From positions 1 through 32,676 of the forward strand of contig DRLC01000053.1 in assembly GCA_011053145.1 (NCBI GenBank): a stretch of 32,676 nt of DNA, in the 5' to 3' direction. Source of the DNA: Planctomycetota bacterium. Its GTDB lineage: Bacteria; Planctomycetota; UBA1135; GCA-002686595. Below the pieces are notes generated by a model, which made no database searches, was not told where the DNA came from, and saw only the letters and a list, made by a program, of their open reading frames with translations. This document shows, one piece after another, positions 23,848-32,546 of the stretch (positions are counted from its first letter, which is position 1; every line of letters starts with the position of its first letter). The position numbers and the translations under genes are program-made.

Positions 23848-23859
23848 CGGAGGCGCTCG

Positions 23860-26046
23860 TCACTTCTTCGGGCTCGAGGGTTCGAGGATGTGGATTCCCG
23901 CGCCGGGGGAGGCGAGGAAGACACGGGAGGGGTCGGCCGGATCGAGGGCCAGATCGAGCGCGAATGGCCAGGCGAGGCCGCGGCGGAGCGGGTGCCAGCT
24001 CGCGCCCCGGTCGCTGGATTCCAGCACCCCCGGGGAGCCGGGCTCCCACCCGCCGGAATCGAACGCGCTCGATCCCCCGACGACCAGGTGGTTGGGATGG
24101 AGCGGATCGAGCGCCACCGTGCGGAGGAAGTCCCCCGAGAGCACCTTCGTCCAGGTGGTCCCGTGGTCCGCGCTTTGGAACAGGCCCTTGCCGGTGCCCA
24201 CCGCAGCCACCCAGAGGCCGCCCGGCACGCTGGGGTCGGGTTCGATGTCGAAGACACCCTCCCAGGAGCTGTCGGGCTCCCCGCCCTGCCCTCCGCGCAT
24301 CGCGGCGGTCCCCACCTCCGACCAGCTCCCCGGGTTCCCTCCGGCGAGGGACGCCCAAAGCCCGTCCTCCCCACCGGCGTAAACGATCCCGCTGTCGAAG
24401 CGATCCACCGCCGTGAACCGCAGCCCGCCCTCCACCAGCACCCGGGTCCACGTGTTCCCGTCGTCCGTGCTGCGCCAGACGTCCCCCCCGGCCGTGAGGA
24501 ACAGCGTGCGCATCCCGGGAGGAGATCCAGGGTCGAGGGAGAGGCCGAGGAGCGGAACCGCGGGAAGGCCCGCCCCGACCGCGCTCCAACTCGATCCGGC
24601 ATCTGAACTTCGGAGCAGGGTCATCGGACCGTAGGGATCGTCTCCCTGACCTGCCCACACCACGCCCCACTGCGCCGGGTCGCTCACCACGAACCAACTG
24701 TTGCCGCCGGCTCCCCCCCAGGCGCCGGAATGGATCGCGTCGTTGGCGGCCGACCAGGAGTGCCCCCCGTCGAAGCTGCGCCAGATCCCGAGGTCGAAGA
24801 ACGCGGCGGTGACGAGGTCAGGATCCGCGTCGCTCACATCGATGTCGACGACGACGACGTTGTCGATTCCGGTCGAGCGATAGCGGGGATTCGGGCCCGA
24901 GCCGAGCCGTCGCGTGTAGAGGGGTTCGACGCTCGCGCCGCCATCCCTCGTCCCGAACACGAATTGGGTCGTGACCCACACCATGCGGCTTGCGTCGAGC
25001 GGGTGCGGGGCCAGCGCCCCGTGCAACGACGTCGCGTTGAAGGCCCAAGGGGCTGTGCTCCAGCCGGAGTCCCATGTGGTGACGCTGCTCTTCTTCTGGA
25101 AGGTCCCCGCCGAGCCCCCCTGACTCGACTCGAAGATCCCCTCACGCGGATCCCAGGGATAGAGGTAGCGCGCCTCGATCATTCGGATCGTGCCCGGGGT
25201 CTCGACGTCGAGCCAGATCGCGCCGCCGCGTCGCGCGAGTTCGGTCCAGCTCCCTCCCCGATCGTCGCTCCTGTACAGGTGCCCGCGAGCATCGGGATTC
25301 GGATCGTCGACGGAGCACCAAAGACGCATCGGGTCGAAGGGGTCGAGGGCCACGTCGACGATGCGCCCGCCGAACGTCCCACCGATCGAAACCCAGTGGG
25401 CTCCCCCGTCGTCGCTCCGCAGCAGATCGACGGGACCGGCCCGAAACCTCGAGGAACCGCTGAACGCGAAGAGACGATCCGGGTTGCCGCGGTCCACGAG
25501 CAGCTTCAAGAGGCGCAGGTTCGAAGGCAGATCGATCGAGACGGGCGCCCACGTCACCCCGCCATCCCCGCTGCGTTGCACCGCCGGGTTCAGGGAGTCG
25601 AACCCCGGATGCCACGCCGCATAGACGACGCTCGAGTCCGTCGGGGCCACGGCGATCGATTCGACATATCCGCTCGCGAGGGTGCGGGCAAAGCTCCGAG
25701 CACCATCCGCGCTTCGGAAGACCCCTTGCTCGGTGCCCAGGAACACGATGGATGGATCCGCCGGGTCGAACGCGGCGCACCCCACATGCGTTTCCTCGAG
25801 CCCCCGAGCAGGACCAACGCAGGACCAGTGCGCCCCTCCATCGCGGCTCACGTAGGCCCCCGCCAGATCGCTGCACGCGACCATCGTCCCATCCGAGCCC
25901 ATCCTTATGCGCTCGAACCAACCGCCGCCGCCGACGTTCGCACGCACCCATCCCCTGGCCCTCCCCACCCGCTGGCCGGCCACCGAGGAAGCGAGCGAGG
26001 CGAGCGCCAAGAGACACCATCCAACCGCGCGGAGTCGTCGTTCCAT
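23860..26046 (-). CDS. Secreted BNR/Asp-box beta-propeller protein
   Basis: 728 residues with a signal peptide (VGWCLLALASLASSVAG, residues 8-24). The rest is a chain of about nine BNR/Asp-box repeats, S-x-D-x-G-x-x-W: SRDGGAHW, SGDGGVTW, SDDGGAHW, SDDRGGSW, SFDGGHSW, SSDAGSSW, STDDGNTW, SADHGTTW, SSDRGASW. The spacing suggests one or two seven-bladed propellers, as in GH74 xyloglucanases, sortilin-type and photosynthesis-assembly-like proteins. A GH74 catalytic Asp pair could not be assigned with confidence, so glycosidase activity is uncertain; a binding role is equally possible. There is no C-terminal sorting signal. It lies 99 bases downstream of operon B on the same strand, with no clear terminator between them. 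Confidence 0.85.
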   Translation of the reverse strand: MERRLRAVGWCLLALASLASSVAGQRVGRARGWVRANVGGGGWFERIRMGSDGTMVACSDLAGAYVSRDGGAHWSCVGPARGLEETHVGCAAFDPADPSIVFLGTEQGVFRSADGARSFARTLASGYVESIAVAPTDSSVVYAAWHPGFDSLNPAVQRSGDGGVTWAPVSIDLPSNLRLLKLLVDRGNPDRLFAFSGSSRFRAGPVDLLRSDDGGAHWVSIGGTFGGRIVDVALDPFDPMRLWCSVDDPNPDARGHLYRSDDRGGSWTELARRGGAIWLDVETPGTIRMIEARYLYPWDPREGIFESSQGGSAGTFQKKSSVTTWDSGWSTAPWAFNATSLHGALAPHPLDASRMVWVTTQFVFGTRDGGASVEPLYTRRLGSGPNPRYRSTGIDNVVVVDIDVSDADPDLVTAAFFDLGIWRSFDGGHSWSAANDAIHSGAWGGAGGNSWFVVSDPAQWGVVWAGQGDDPYGPMTLLRSSDAGSSWSAVGAGLPAVPLLGLSLDPGSPPGMRTLFLTAGGDVWRSTDDGNTWTRVLVEGGLRFTAVDRFDSGIVYAGGEDGLWASLAGGNPGSWSEVGTAAMRGGQGGEPDSSWEGVFDIEPDPSVPGGLWVAAVGTGKGLFQSADHGTTWTKVLSGDFLRTVALDPLHPNHLVVGGSSAFDSGGWEPGSPGVLESSDRGASWHPLRRGLAWPFALDLALDPADPSRVFLASPGAGIHILEPSSPKK

Positions 26047-26145
26047 CTTCAGCGTCCGGAGTCGAGCAGCTCCATTCTGCCGCGAGCCGCTCGGACCCCA
26101 GAAAGGACGTGGCCCGCGTCCGCGAGGTTCCCTGTTCGGGGCGAC

Positions 26146-29100
26146 TCAGTCGGTCTGGATTCGGAGTTCGACTTCACTCCGTGCGCTCCCCACCACGCGC
26201 GCTTCGCCGAGTTCCTCGCCACCCGCCGCGAAAACCCGGTATTGCCCCTCGGGGAGTCCGTTCAGCTCGCACTCTCCCCGCTCGTCGGTGACGAGGGAAG
26301 CGTCGATTCCTCGGTCTCCCGAAATCCACTCCTGCACCGATTCACCGCTCGCGCCGTCGACGAGCTCCATGCGGAGTCCCGCCACGGCTACGCCTTCGGA
26401 AGAGACGACCCGCAGGCTCAAATCGCCCAGGGCTCGCATCGCGATCTCGATGGGACGGGGGTCGACGGTTGCGGAAACCTCGCGTTCCACCTGCCAGTAG
26501 GAGGGATGCATGATGCGGACCCGGTAGGTGCCGGGGTGGAGCTTGCTCCACGTGACGACGCCCTGCGCGTCCGACGTCTGGCCGGAGTAGTACACCTCGT
26601 TCCCCGCGGTGAGGAGGCGCGCGTTCACGCCGGAGATCGGAGTGCCGTCATGCTGCACGTCGAGTTCGAGCGACGCGGTTGCGGAGAGGACGAGCTCGGC
26701 GCCGTCGTCCTTGCCCGAAATCGGAGCAGCGGTTCGGAACCCGTGGGTCTTGCTGTAGAGGTTGACCTCGACCTCGCGCCGCGGGAGGCCCCGGAGATCG
26801 ATGGTGCCGTCGGCTCCGGTGCTGCCGGAGGCGCCGTAGGCTCCGGTCCTCGGGTCGATGACCATCACGTAGACCGCGGGAAGCGGTTCTCCGTGGTCAT
26901 CCACGACGCGCAGGTGGAAGGGGGTGTCCTCGGCGCTGAGTTCCAGGCTCAGAGTTCCGTCCGCGAAGGATCCCTGGGAAGCTGCGAGGGATTCTCCGCT
27001 GCGCCGGATGGCTTCGACCCAAACCGAAGGCGCGTCGATCCCGTCCACCTCGAAGACACCCTCGGGAGAGAAGGGTCCGACGAGGAGCATGTCCTTGCCA
27101 CCGGGGGTGCGGTAGCGGAGTTGGGCCCACAGTTCGTCGTCGGACCCGGCTATGGAGTCGAGGTCGAGGTGGACCGAGAGTCGGTTCGGGCCGCCGACCC
27201 GAACCGGGACGAGGATGTTCCTGCGGGGCTTCGCGTGGATGTCGACCGAGGCGGAGATGCGATCTCGCGCATTGGGATCTCCGCGTACTTGGATGCGGTA
27301 GTAGCCAGGGCTCGCATCCGGGTATTCGGCAACGCCGTCCGGGCTGAACCACTTCATCGGGAGGGAGCCGGTGGGGCCCTGGCCGGTCGCGTCGAAGCCT
27401 CCGTAGCTTCCGGGGGAGAGACCGGTCAGTTGGATCCGAATGGAGACCGTGCGTTCCAGTGCGACATGGATGGGGCTCTCCGTGAAGCGATCGCCGCCGT
27501 CGACGAGCGTGAGGAAGGTCGCGTAGCCGGGAGCGCTCACTTCGATCGCCGACCTGCCTTCCGGCAGGGCTTCGAGTCGGAACCCGCCGTCGACTCCGGT
27601 CAGGACGTCCGTTCCCCACCAGTTCTCCGCCAGGAGCTGCGCGACCATGCTCCTGCGGATCCGCGCGTGGGGAATCGGCTTTCCGGTCTCGCCGTCCACG
27701 ACCACCCCGCTCCGGGGCCAGCCTTCGCGGAGTTCGATGCGAACCTCGGCTTCCTCTCCTTCCCGGACCTCCACCGCGACGGGATCCGATGGCGGGAGGT
27801 CTTCGGTGGATGCGATCACGAACGCCCTTCCCGCCGGAGCATCGTCGAGTTCGAAGGAGCCGTCCTCCCTCGCGGTGAACTGCTTCGTCGTCCAGCGAGC
27901 CGGGCCGTCGGCGTAGGCGGTCACGGAGAAGTCCGTGACGGGCTCTCCTCGAAAGAAGCACTTGCCCCGGACTCGGGCCGCGGGAACGAGGCGGACCGGG
28001 ATGTGCCCGCCGTCCTCGGGGAGTTCGAACCCGGTGAACTCCTCTGTTGCGTAGCCGGGCGCGCTCGCGACGATGCTGAACGTGACCGGCGGGAGTGACC
28101 ACATGTTCGCATAGCCGTCCGCGTCCGAGTGGCGCGTGACGTGGTTCGGCCGGCCCTCGTACGTCCATCTCAGCGTGACGCGGCTGTCCTCGATCGGCTC
28201 ATTCTCCATGTCCGTCACTAAGACCCAGAGCGGCGTGCCGAGTTCCGCTTCGAGATCCACCCTCGTTTCGTCGTCCGCCGAGGGGACGTCGAAGGAGCGA
28301 CGAACGGGGATGATCGGTGAGCCTTCGAGGTGGACCGTGTAGGTCGCGCCGGGAAGAACGGGAAGCTCCACCGGGCCATAGGGACCGGCATCGACCCCGC
28401 GGAGCGCCGCGAGCTGGCGTTCGATGCCCCCGCGCTTCGCGGTGATCCGAATCCGGCGTTCCCCTTCGTATCCGAGAGAGCTCCAGTCCGGAAGCGAGAC
28501 GAGACCGCTGAGTCTGAAGGTGGGGAGGAGTCGCAGGACCACGCGCCCCCGGGGAACGCCGCGCCAGGGGAGGGACCGGCGAGACCCTTCGCGGGCGACG
28601 AGCACCTGTTCCCCCCCCAATCTCGGGAGCGTGGCGAGGCCATTGCCGTCCGCGATGGTCACGTGCTCGAGATAGCGCCTCCAGGTGCCGGGTCCGCGGG
28701 CGCGGGTTCGGGCTTCTTCCTCCGAGGCGACGCCAAACTGCGAGACCTCCGCGCCGGCGACCGGGACGCCCTGGGCATCGACGACCTGCACCCGCACGGG
28801 CTCAGCAGGCGTGAGCACGAGTCGGATCGGCTCGGCAGCCGCGGCGGCGTCGAACTGGGTCGCCGACGTGGCGTATCCCTGCGCCGCAGCGTCGAGAAGG
28901 CACGGATCTCCCCCCTCTCGCGCATCCGTCGCCGCGAACTGAAAGCCCCCTTCGGAGTCGGTTCGGGTCTCCTGCACCTGCCGATCCACCCGCCCCCACT
29001 CGTCCACCTTCCAGGAGGGCTCCCATTCGAGATCCGCGCCCTCCAGGTGGGTGAGTCTCACCACCGCACCGGCGATCCCCCGTCCATCGGGATCCAGCAC

Positions 29101-29364
29101 CCACCCGCGGAGCGCTGCTTCCGTCTCGAGCGGAGCCCTCGCATCCGCTTTCTGCCCGGGCGTGGAAGCCACGGCCACTGTCTCCTCCGCCGGGGCTCCC
29201 TCGGTCCGTTCACCTTCGACCTCCCGCCCCGCGGAGGGGGTCGCTGGGCGGTTCGGCTCCCTCTCTTGGTTCTTTGGTCGTGTGACGAGGAAGAGGGTGA
29301 GTCCGAGGAGGGCGAGCAGAATCGACAGGAGGAGGGGACCTCTTCCGTGGTCGGTGCGTGCCAC
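26146..29364 (-). CDS. Operon B gene 4: membrane-anchored CarboxypepD_reg-repeat protein
   Basis: 1,072 residues from GTG 29364, which has AGGAG nine bases upstream and lies 16 bases after gene 3. One hydrophobic N-terminal helix (LLLSILLALLGLTLFLV, ~11-27) is followed by a charged linker (~30-85) and then CarboxypepD_reg Ig-like repeats: GWVLDPDGRGIAGAVVRL, VVDAQGVPVAGAEVSQFGV, TAREDGSFELDDAPAGRAF, GVVVDGETGKPIPHARI. It aligns end to end with the gene at 2189-5413 (LEWEPSWK, SLPWRGVPRGR, LPDWSSLGYEGERRIRI, LEGSPIIPV), almost identical in length but clearly diverged. No catalytic domain is visible. It probably projects from the cytoplasmic membrane into the periplasm. Role inferred as structural or ligand-binding. 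Confidence 0.88.
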   Translation of the reverse strand: MARTDHGRGPLLLSILLALLGLTLFLVTRPKNQEREPNRPATPSAGREVEGERTEGAPAEETVAVASTPGQKADARAPLETEAALRGWVLDPDGRGIAGAVVRLTHLEGADLEWEPSWKVDEWGRVDRQVQETRTDSEGGFQFAATDAREGGDPCLLDAAAQGYATSATQFDAAAAAEPIRLVLTPAEPVRVQVVDAQGVPVAGAEVSQFGVASEEEARTRARGPGTWRRYLEHVTIADGNGLATLPRLGGEQVLVAREGSRRSLPWRGVPRGRVVLRLLPTFRLSGLVSLPDWSSLGYEGERRIRITAKRGGIERQLAALRGVDAGPYGPVELPVLPGATYTVHLEGSPIIPVRRSFDVPSADDETRVDLEAELGTPLWVLVTDMENEPIEDSRVTLRWTYEGRPNHVTRHSDADGYANMWSLPPVTFSIVASAPGYATEEFTGFELPEDGGHIPVRLVPAARVRGKCFFRGEPVTDFSVTAYADGPARWTTKQFTAREDGSFELDDAPAGRAFVIASTEDLPPSDPVAVEVREGEEAEVRIELREGWPRSGVVVDGETGKPIPHARIRRSMVAQLLAENWWGTDVLTGVDGGFRLEALPEGRSAIEVSAPGYATFLTLVDGGDRFTESPIHVALERTVSIRIQLTGLSPGSYGGFDATGQGPTGSLPMKWFSPDGVAEYPDASPGYYRIQVRGDPNARDRISASVDIHAKPRRNILVPVRVGGPNRLSVHLDLDSIAGSDDELWAQLRYRTPGGKDMLLVGPFSPEGVFEVDGIDAPSVWVEAIRRSGESLAASQGSFADGTLSLELSAEDTPFHLRVVDDHGEPLPAVYVMVIDPRTGAYGASGSTGADGTIDLRGLPRREVEVNLYSKTHGFRTAAPISGKDDGAELVLSATASLELDVQHDGTPISGVNARLLTAGNEVYYSGQTSDAQGVVTWSKLHPGTYRVRIMHPSYWQVEREVSATVDPRPIEIAMRALGDLSLRVVSSEGVAVAGLRMELVDGASGESVQEWISGDRGIDASLVTDERGECELNGLPEGQYRVFAAGGEELGEARVVGSARSEVELRIQTD

Positions 29365-29380
29365 GTCGACGAACTCCTGC

Positions 29381-29563
29381 TCAGAGTAGTCGCCAGACCG
29401 AGTGTGAGGGGGAGTTCCCCATGCTCTTGGGCAGCCTCATCGGATTGCCCTTCGAGCCGGACTGACCCTGCGCCATCGACGGACCGCACCACCACAGGAG
29501 CACAGCGACCAGTCCCAGGACCCCGGCCAGACGCAGGGGGTTATTCTTGGATCGTGATTGCAT
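29381..29563 (-). CDS. Operon B gene 3: small secreted peptide
   Basis: 60 residues, starting inside the end of gene 2 (23-base overlap). The signal peptide is clear: basic MQSRSKNNPLR, core LAGVLGLVAVLLWW, probable cleavage at SMAQ. The mature part is about 28 residues, Ser/Gly/Pro-rich, with GQSGSKGNPMRLP and an end of SVWRLL. It corresponds in position, size and design to the peptide at 5447-5620, though their mature sequences share little beyond a hydrophobic C-terminus. Retention after duplication argues for a function; signalling peptide, surface ligand or precursor of a modified peptide are all open. Confidence 0.75.
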   Translation of the reverse strand: MQSRSKNNPLRLAGVLGLVAVLLWWCGPSMAQGQSGSKGNPMRLPKSMGNSPSHSVWRLL

Positions 29564-30431
29564 CGATCATCTCTCGAACGGGCTTCCTCAGGTGTTTCCC
29601 TAGGGTCGCAGGAACCTGGATGGGCGTGGCAAGCCAGCGCCCGGACTCCACTTCGGACCTCAGAATCTCAGTGAACGAGATCACGACTTCCATCGGGATC
29701 TCATCCAGAGCGAGGATCCGTTGGGCAGCGGTTTGGATCATCGCGGTGTCCGCTGCGCGGATTGCATGTGCGAGCCAGAACAGGGGGCCGGCAGGTGCTG
29801 GGTCGGCTTCCAGTGCAGACTGGCGATAGGCTTGAAGCGCGTAGTCAGGCCTACCCTGCTGGTAGGCGCAGTTGCCGAGCACACTGAATGCCGCGGAGCG
29901 AAGGTAGGCGGATCGACAGGTGTCGAGAATCCCGTTTGCCGAGGTTTCCGCTTCTTCCCACCGCTCCTCCGCTGCGAGTGCACAGGCGAGGTCCACCCGA
30001 ATCTCGTCTCGGGGTGCGAGGGCGAGAGCGAGGCGGGCCCAGTCGGAACGGAATGAACCCGGTCGGTGATCGGATCGCAGCGCTTGTCTGGCCCTGGCCG
30101 TGTCCTCATGGGGTACAGCGAGGGCACGAGCTCGCTCCCGTTCCCACATCCTTCGGTCGACGGGGGGATCCTCGAACGTCGTTCGTGATTCGACGGGGCA
30201 GCTCTCTTGCAATGCCAGACGGCATCCCTGGTGAAGAACAAACGCCACCTCCTCACGGTGCCATTCCACGAGATACCGCTCCCGCGTGGACAGAAAAGGC
30301 GTGCCGACGCTGACCCTCTCGGGAAATGCCCTCCGGGGCCGCATTCGAGAGATCCGGGTCAGAGTCGCCTCGTCATCCCCGAGGATTTCGGCGAACAGTT
30401 GGAGGACTTCAGGGTGGATGCCTTCTCTCAT
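29541..30431 (-). CDS. Operon B gene 2: helical TPR-like protein with HREEVAF motif
   Basis: 296 residues from ATG 30431, which overlaps the stop of gene 1 as ATGA and has AAAGGAG seven bases upstream; the longer frame to 30530 is a shadow of gene 1. The conserved N-terminal block is PFLSTRERYLVEWHREEVAF with VLHQGCRLALQ, as in the operon A counterpart. Helix-turn-helix repeats follow (LRSAAFSVLGNCAYQQG, DYALQAYRQSALEADPA), typical of TPR folds. There is no signal peptide, membrane segment or catalytic motif. It probably acts in the cytoplasm as an interaction partner of gene 1. Confidence 0.8.
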   Translation of the reverse strand: MREGIHPEVLQLFAEILGDDEATLTRISRMRPRRAFPERVSVGTPFLSTRERYLVEWHREEVAFVLHQGCRLALQESCPVESRTTFEDPPVDRRMWERERARALAVPHEDTARARQALRSDHRPGSFRSDWARLALALAPRDEIRVDLACALAAEERWEEAETSANGILDTCRSAYLRSAAFSVLGNCAYQQGRPDYALQAYRQSALEADPAPAGPLFWLAHAIRAADTAMIQTAAQRILALDEIPMEVVISFTEILRSEVESGRWLATPIQVPATLGKHLRKPVREMIDAITIQE

Positions 30432-31114
30432 CGCCGATCTCCTTTCGAATCGTTTCCACCGAGCAGCTCGGCGACGACGAACTCCTTGTCGACCTCTTGG
30501 ACGATTCCGAGGGCCATCATTCCCTCCCATGCGTCTTCTACGATCTCCTCCGGGCGGCGTCCCGTCCGTCCTGCCAGGACCCTCGGGGGATGGTCCTCGA
30601 CGACGACGTCGAAGTAGGTGGTGCGCACGGATTGAGGGAGCGCATTGAAGCGAACCGAGGCGAGAAGCTCCGTTCCGGGGGTGACGCCGAAGTATTCGAC
30701 GAGGAACGCATGCGGATTGTCCTCACCAGGAGGTGTGCCGTTCCTTTCCGCTTCGGCGTCCCTCCTCAGGAGCCGTGTCGCGGCTCTTTGCAATCGTTGC
30801 TCGAGCCAGGCCCGTCCGTCGGCGGGAAGGTCGCCGAGGGAGGCTTCGGCCGCGACCTCGATCAGGCTCTCGCCGAAGAGACGGGAGGGGTCGAGCAAGA
30901 GTGCGTGCTCCCGGAGCCAGGCCGAGCAGCGACGGCCCAGGTCGAGGGGATCTCGGGCGACGATTCGGTCGAGGATCACCAGCGGATCTTCCCCCTCGAA
31001 GGCGCGCAAGAGCGCCATGCCGGGCGTGCCATCTCCACGCGCGGCGGGAATCAGCTCGTCGTGAGCTTCGGACCCATCCAAGGGGCCGCCCTCGGGGTCC
31101 AGTGGGCTAGGGAT
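30428..31114 (-). CDS. Operon B gene 1: divergent sigma-factor-like protein
   Basis: About 228 residues if started at ATC 31114 (AAGGAG seven bases upstream); the canonical alternatives are TTG 31081 (217 residues) or ATG 31018, neither with a good ribosome binding site. Homologous to operon A gene 1: DPLDLGRR, LLLDPSRLFGESLIEVAAEA, then VRFNALPQSVRTTYFDVVVE and a helix pair ending EEIVEDAWEGMMALG. The F-N-A-L-P-x-x-V-R segment with the following helices resembles sigma-70 region 4. Sigma region 2 was not recognised. There is no Pro-rich N-terminus as in copy A. It is the first gene of operon B and has a TTGACC promoter upstream. Confidence 0.72.
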   Translation of the reverse strand: MPSPLDPEGGPLDGSEAHDELIPAARGDGTPGMALLRAFEGEDPLVILDRIVARDPLDLGRRCSAWLREHALLLDPSRLFGESLIEVAAEASLGDLPADGRAWLEQRLQRAATRLLRRDAEAERNGTPPGEDNPHAFLVEYFGVTPGTELLASVRFNALPQSVRTTYFDVVVEDHPPRVLAGRTGRRPEEIVEDAWEGMMALGIVQEVDKEFVVAELLGGNDSKGDRR

Positions 31115-31145
31115 TGCGAGCCTCCTTCTTCATGCGAGGAGGGAA

Positions 31146-31175
31146 AGGCTAGGGGAAAACCCTGGGAACGGTCAA
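31146..31175 (-). promoter_or_regulatory. Promoter of operon B
   Basis: On the minus strand TTGACC (31175-31170) and TAGCCT (31151-31146) are 18 bases apart. The leader then contains an 8-codon open frame (31133-31107) and GAAGGAGG before the in-frame ATC at 31114. The -10-to-ATC distance of 31 bases equals that of operon A. Confidence 0.5.
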
Positions 31176-31324
31176 GCACGGGTAGCCAAGCGCCCGAGCC
31201 GCCGGACTCGATCCTCCGCGAAGAAGGCTCTGGCAGGTGTCTACCGAATCGGCGGAGGGTCATTTCCGGTACCTGGGGCCGGACCCTCTACGCGAGAAGA
31301 AGCGAGTCGATCCTGGATGGCAGC

Positions 31325-31363
31325 GCCTTGCAATTCAGCGTTCAGGCTTCTAAACTGCAAGGC
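31325..31363 (+). promoter_or_regulatory. Palindromic, apparently leaderless promoter of the DUF4143 ATPase
   Basis: GCCTTGCAATTCAG (31325-31338) and CTAAACTGCAAGGC (31350-31363) form an imperfect inverted repeat (12 of 14 pairs). The same bases contain TTGCAA (31328-31333) and TAAACT (31351-31356) separated by 17, a good sigma-70 promoter. Only seven bases separate the -10 box from the ATG, so transcription would start at the initiation codon and the mRNA would have no leader. The overlapping palindrome suggests autoregulation or control by a dimeric repressor. Confidence 0.6.
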
Positions 31364-32536
31364 ATGTGGCGGCGGAAAGCGGAGCGGAGGCTGGGGGCGC
31401 TCTGGCGCCAGTTCCCCGCGGTCCTGATCCTGGGTGCCCGTCAGGTGGGCAAGACCACACTGGCCAAGCAGTGCTTTCCGGATCTTCCCTACTGCGACCT
31501 GGAGGAGCCCAGCCTCCGAGAACGCTTCCAGTCGGACCCGACCTTTCAAATCGAGGCGCGCGAAGAGGGGGGGCTCATCCTCGACGAGGCTCAGGCCGTG
31601 CCGGAACTCTTCGCCTCGCTGCGGGGAATCATCGACCGGCGACGGAAGAAGAACGGGCGCTTCCTCCTGCTCGGATCCGCCCAGCCCACCCTGCTGCGGG
31701 ACGTATCCGAGACCCTGGCCGGCCGGGTCGGAATCCTGGACCTCGACCCGCTCACGGTCGTGGAAGCGCGGACCGGTACGTCGCGCCGTTCCTGGCGTGA
31801 CGTCTGGCTCCATGGCGGGTTTCCCGACGCACTCGGCGGCTCCCACCGCGAGTGGTGGGAGGCCTACCTGCGCACCTACGTAGAGCGCGATCTGCCGAGC
31901 CTGGGGCTGCGCATCGATGCGCTTCTCCTACGCCGGTTGCTCACGATGCTGGCCCACTCCCAGGGCGGCCTCCTGAACGCCTCTCGCCTGGGGAGCGCTC
32001 TCGGGATCTCTTATCACACGGTCCAGCGCTACATCGCCATCCTCGAGCAGACCTTCCTCGTGCGGCGGCTCCCCCCGTACTTCCGTAACATCGGCAAGCG
32101 CCTCACGAAGTCACCGAAGATCTACCTGCGCGACACGGGCCTCCTGCACCACCTGCTCAACATCGACACGCTCGGGGACCTCGACTCACACCCCGCCCGC
32201 GGCGCGAGCTGGGAAACCTTCTTGGTCGAGGACCTGATTCGCCGCGAACGCCTCGAGCACCCCCACACCCAGTTCTACTTCTGGCGCACCGCGACCGGCA
32301 TCGAGGTCGATCTCGTCCTCGAACGCGGCCGCGAGTTCCTCCCCCTCGAAATCAAGACCGGCCGCGGCCTCCGCGACCGCGCCGTGGCTCGCCTCACCCA
32401 GGCCGCCACTGACCTCGGCGCCCCCCGCGCCTGGATCCTCGACCAAGCTCCCGGCACCGAGCCCGTCACAAAGACCATCGAGCGCCGCGGCATCGCACAG
32501 GTCGTCGACTGGCTACCGGAGTCCTCAAAGTCCTAG
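31364..32536 (+). CDS. AAA-type ATP-binding protein with DUF4143 C-terminal domain
   Basis: 390 residues. The N-terminal half is a P-loop ATPase: Walker A GARQVGKT (24-31), Walker B LILDEAQ (~70), and the sensor-like RFLLLGSAQPTLLRDVSETL. The middle has YVERDLPSLG and a winged-helix-like region (LGSALGISYHTVQRYIAILE). The C-terminal DUF4143 domain contains FYFWRTATGIEVDLVLE and LPLEIKTG, a D-x-E-x-K arrangement resembling the PD-(D/E)xK nuclease fold. These proteins are widespread, variably inherited and of uncertain function; links to defence or toxin-antitoxin behaviour are speculative. ATG 31364 was chosen because the upstream promoter abuts it. Its stop lies about ten bases before the IS110-type end. 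Confidence 0.9.
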   Translation: MWRRKAERRLGALWRQFPAVLILGARQVGKTTLAKQCFPDLPYCDLEEPSLRERFQSDPTFQIEAREEGGLILDEAQAVPELFASLRGIIDRRRKKNGRFLLLGSAQPTLLRDVSETLAGRVGILDLDPLTVVEARTGTSRRSWRDVWLHGGFPDALGGSHREWWEAYLRTYVERDLPSLGLRIDALLLRRLLTMLAHSQGGLLNASRLGSALGISYHTVQRYIAILEQTFLVRRLPPYFRNIGKRLTKSPKIYLRDTGLLHHLLNIDTLGDLDSHPARGASWETFLVEDLIRRERLEHPHTQFYFWRTATGIEVDLVLERGREFLPLEIKTGRGLRDRAVARLTQAATDLGAPRAWILDQAPGTEPVTKTIERRGIAQVVDWLPESSKS

Positions 32537-32546
32537 ACAGAATGGG

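Noticed and set aside
24730-28098. 1,122-codon plus-strand open frame opposite the BNR protein and operon B gene 4
   Set aside because: It crosses two real minus-strand genes with recognisable repeats and has no start signal or domain of its own.
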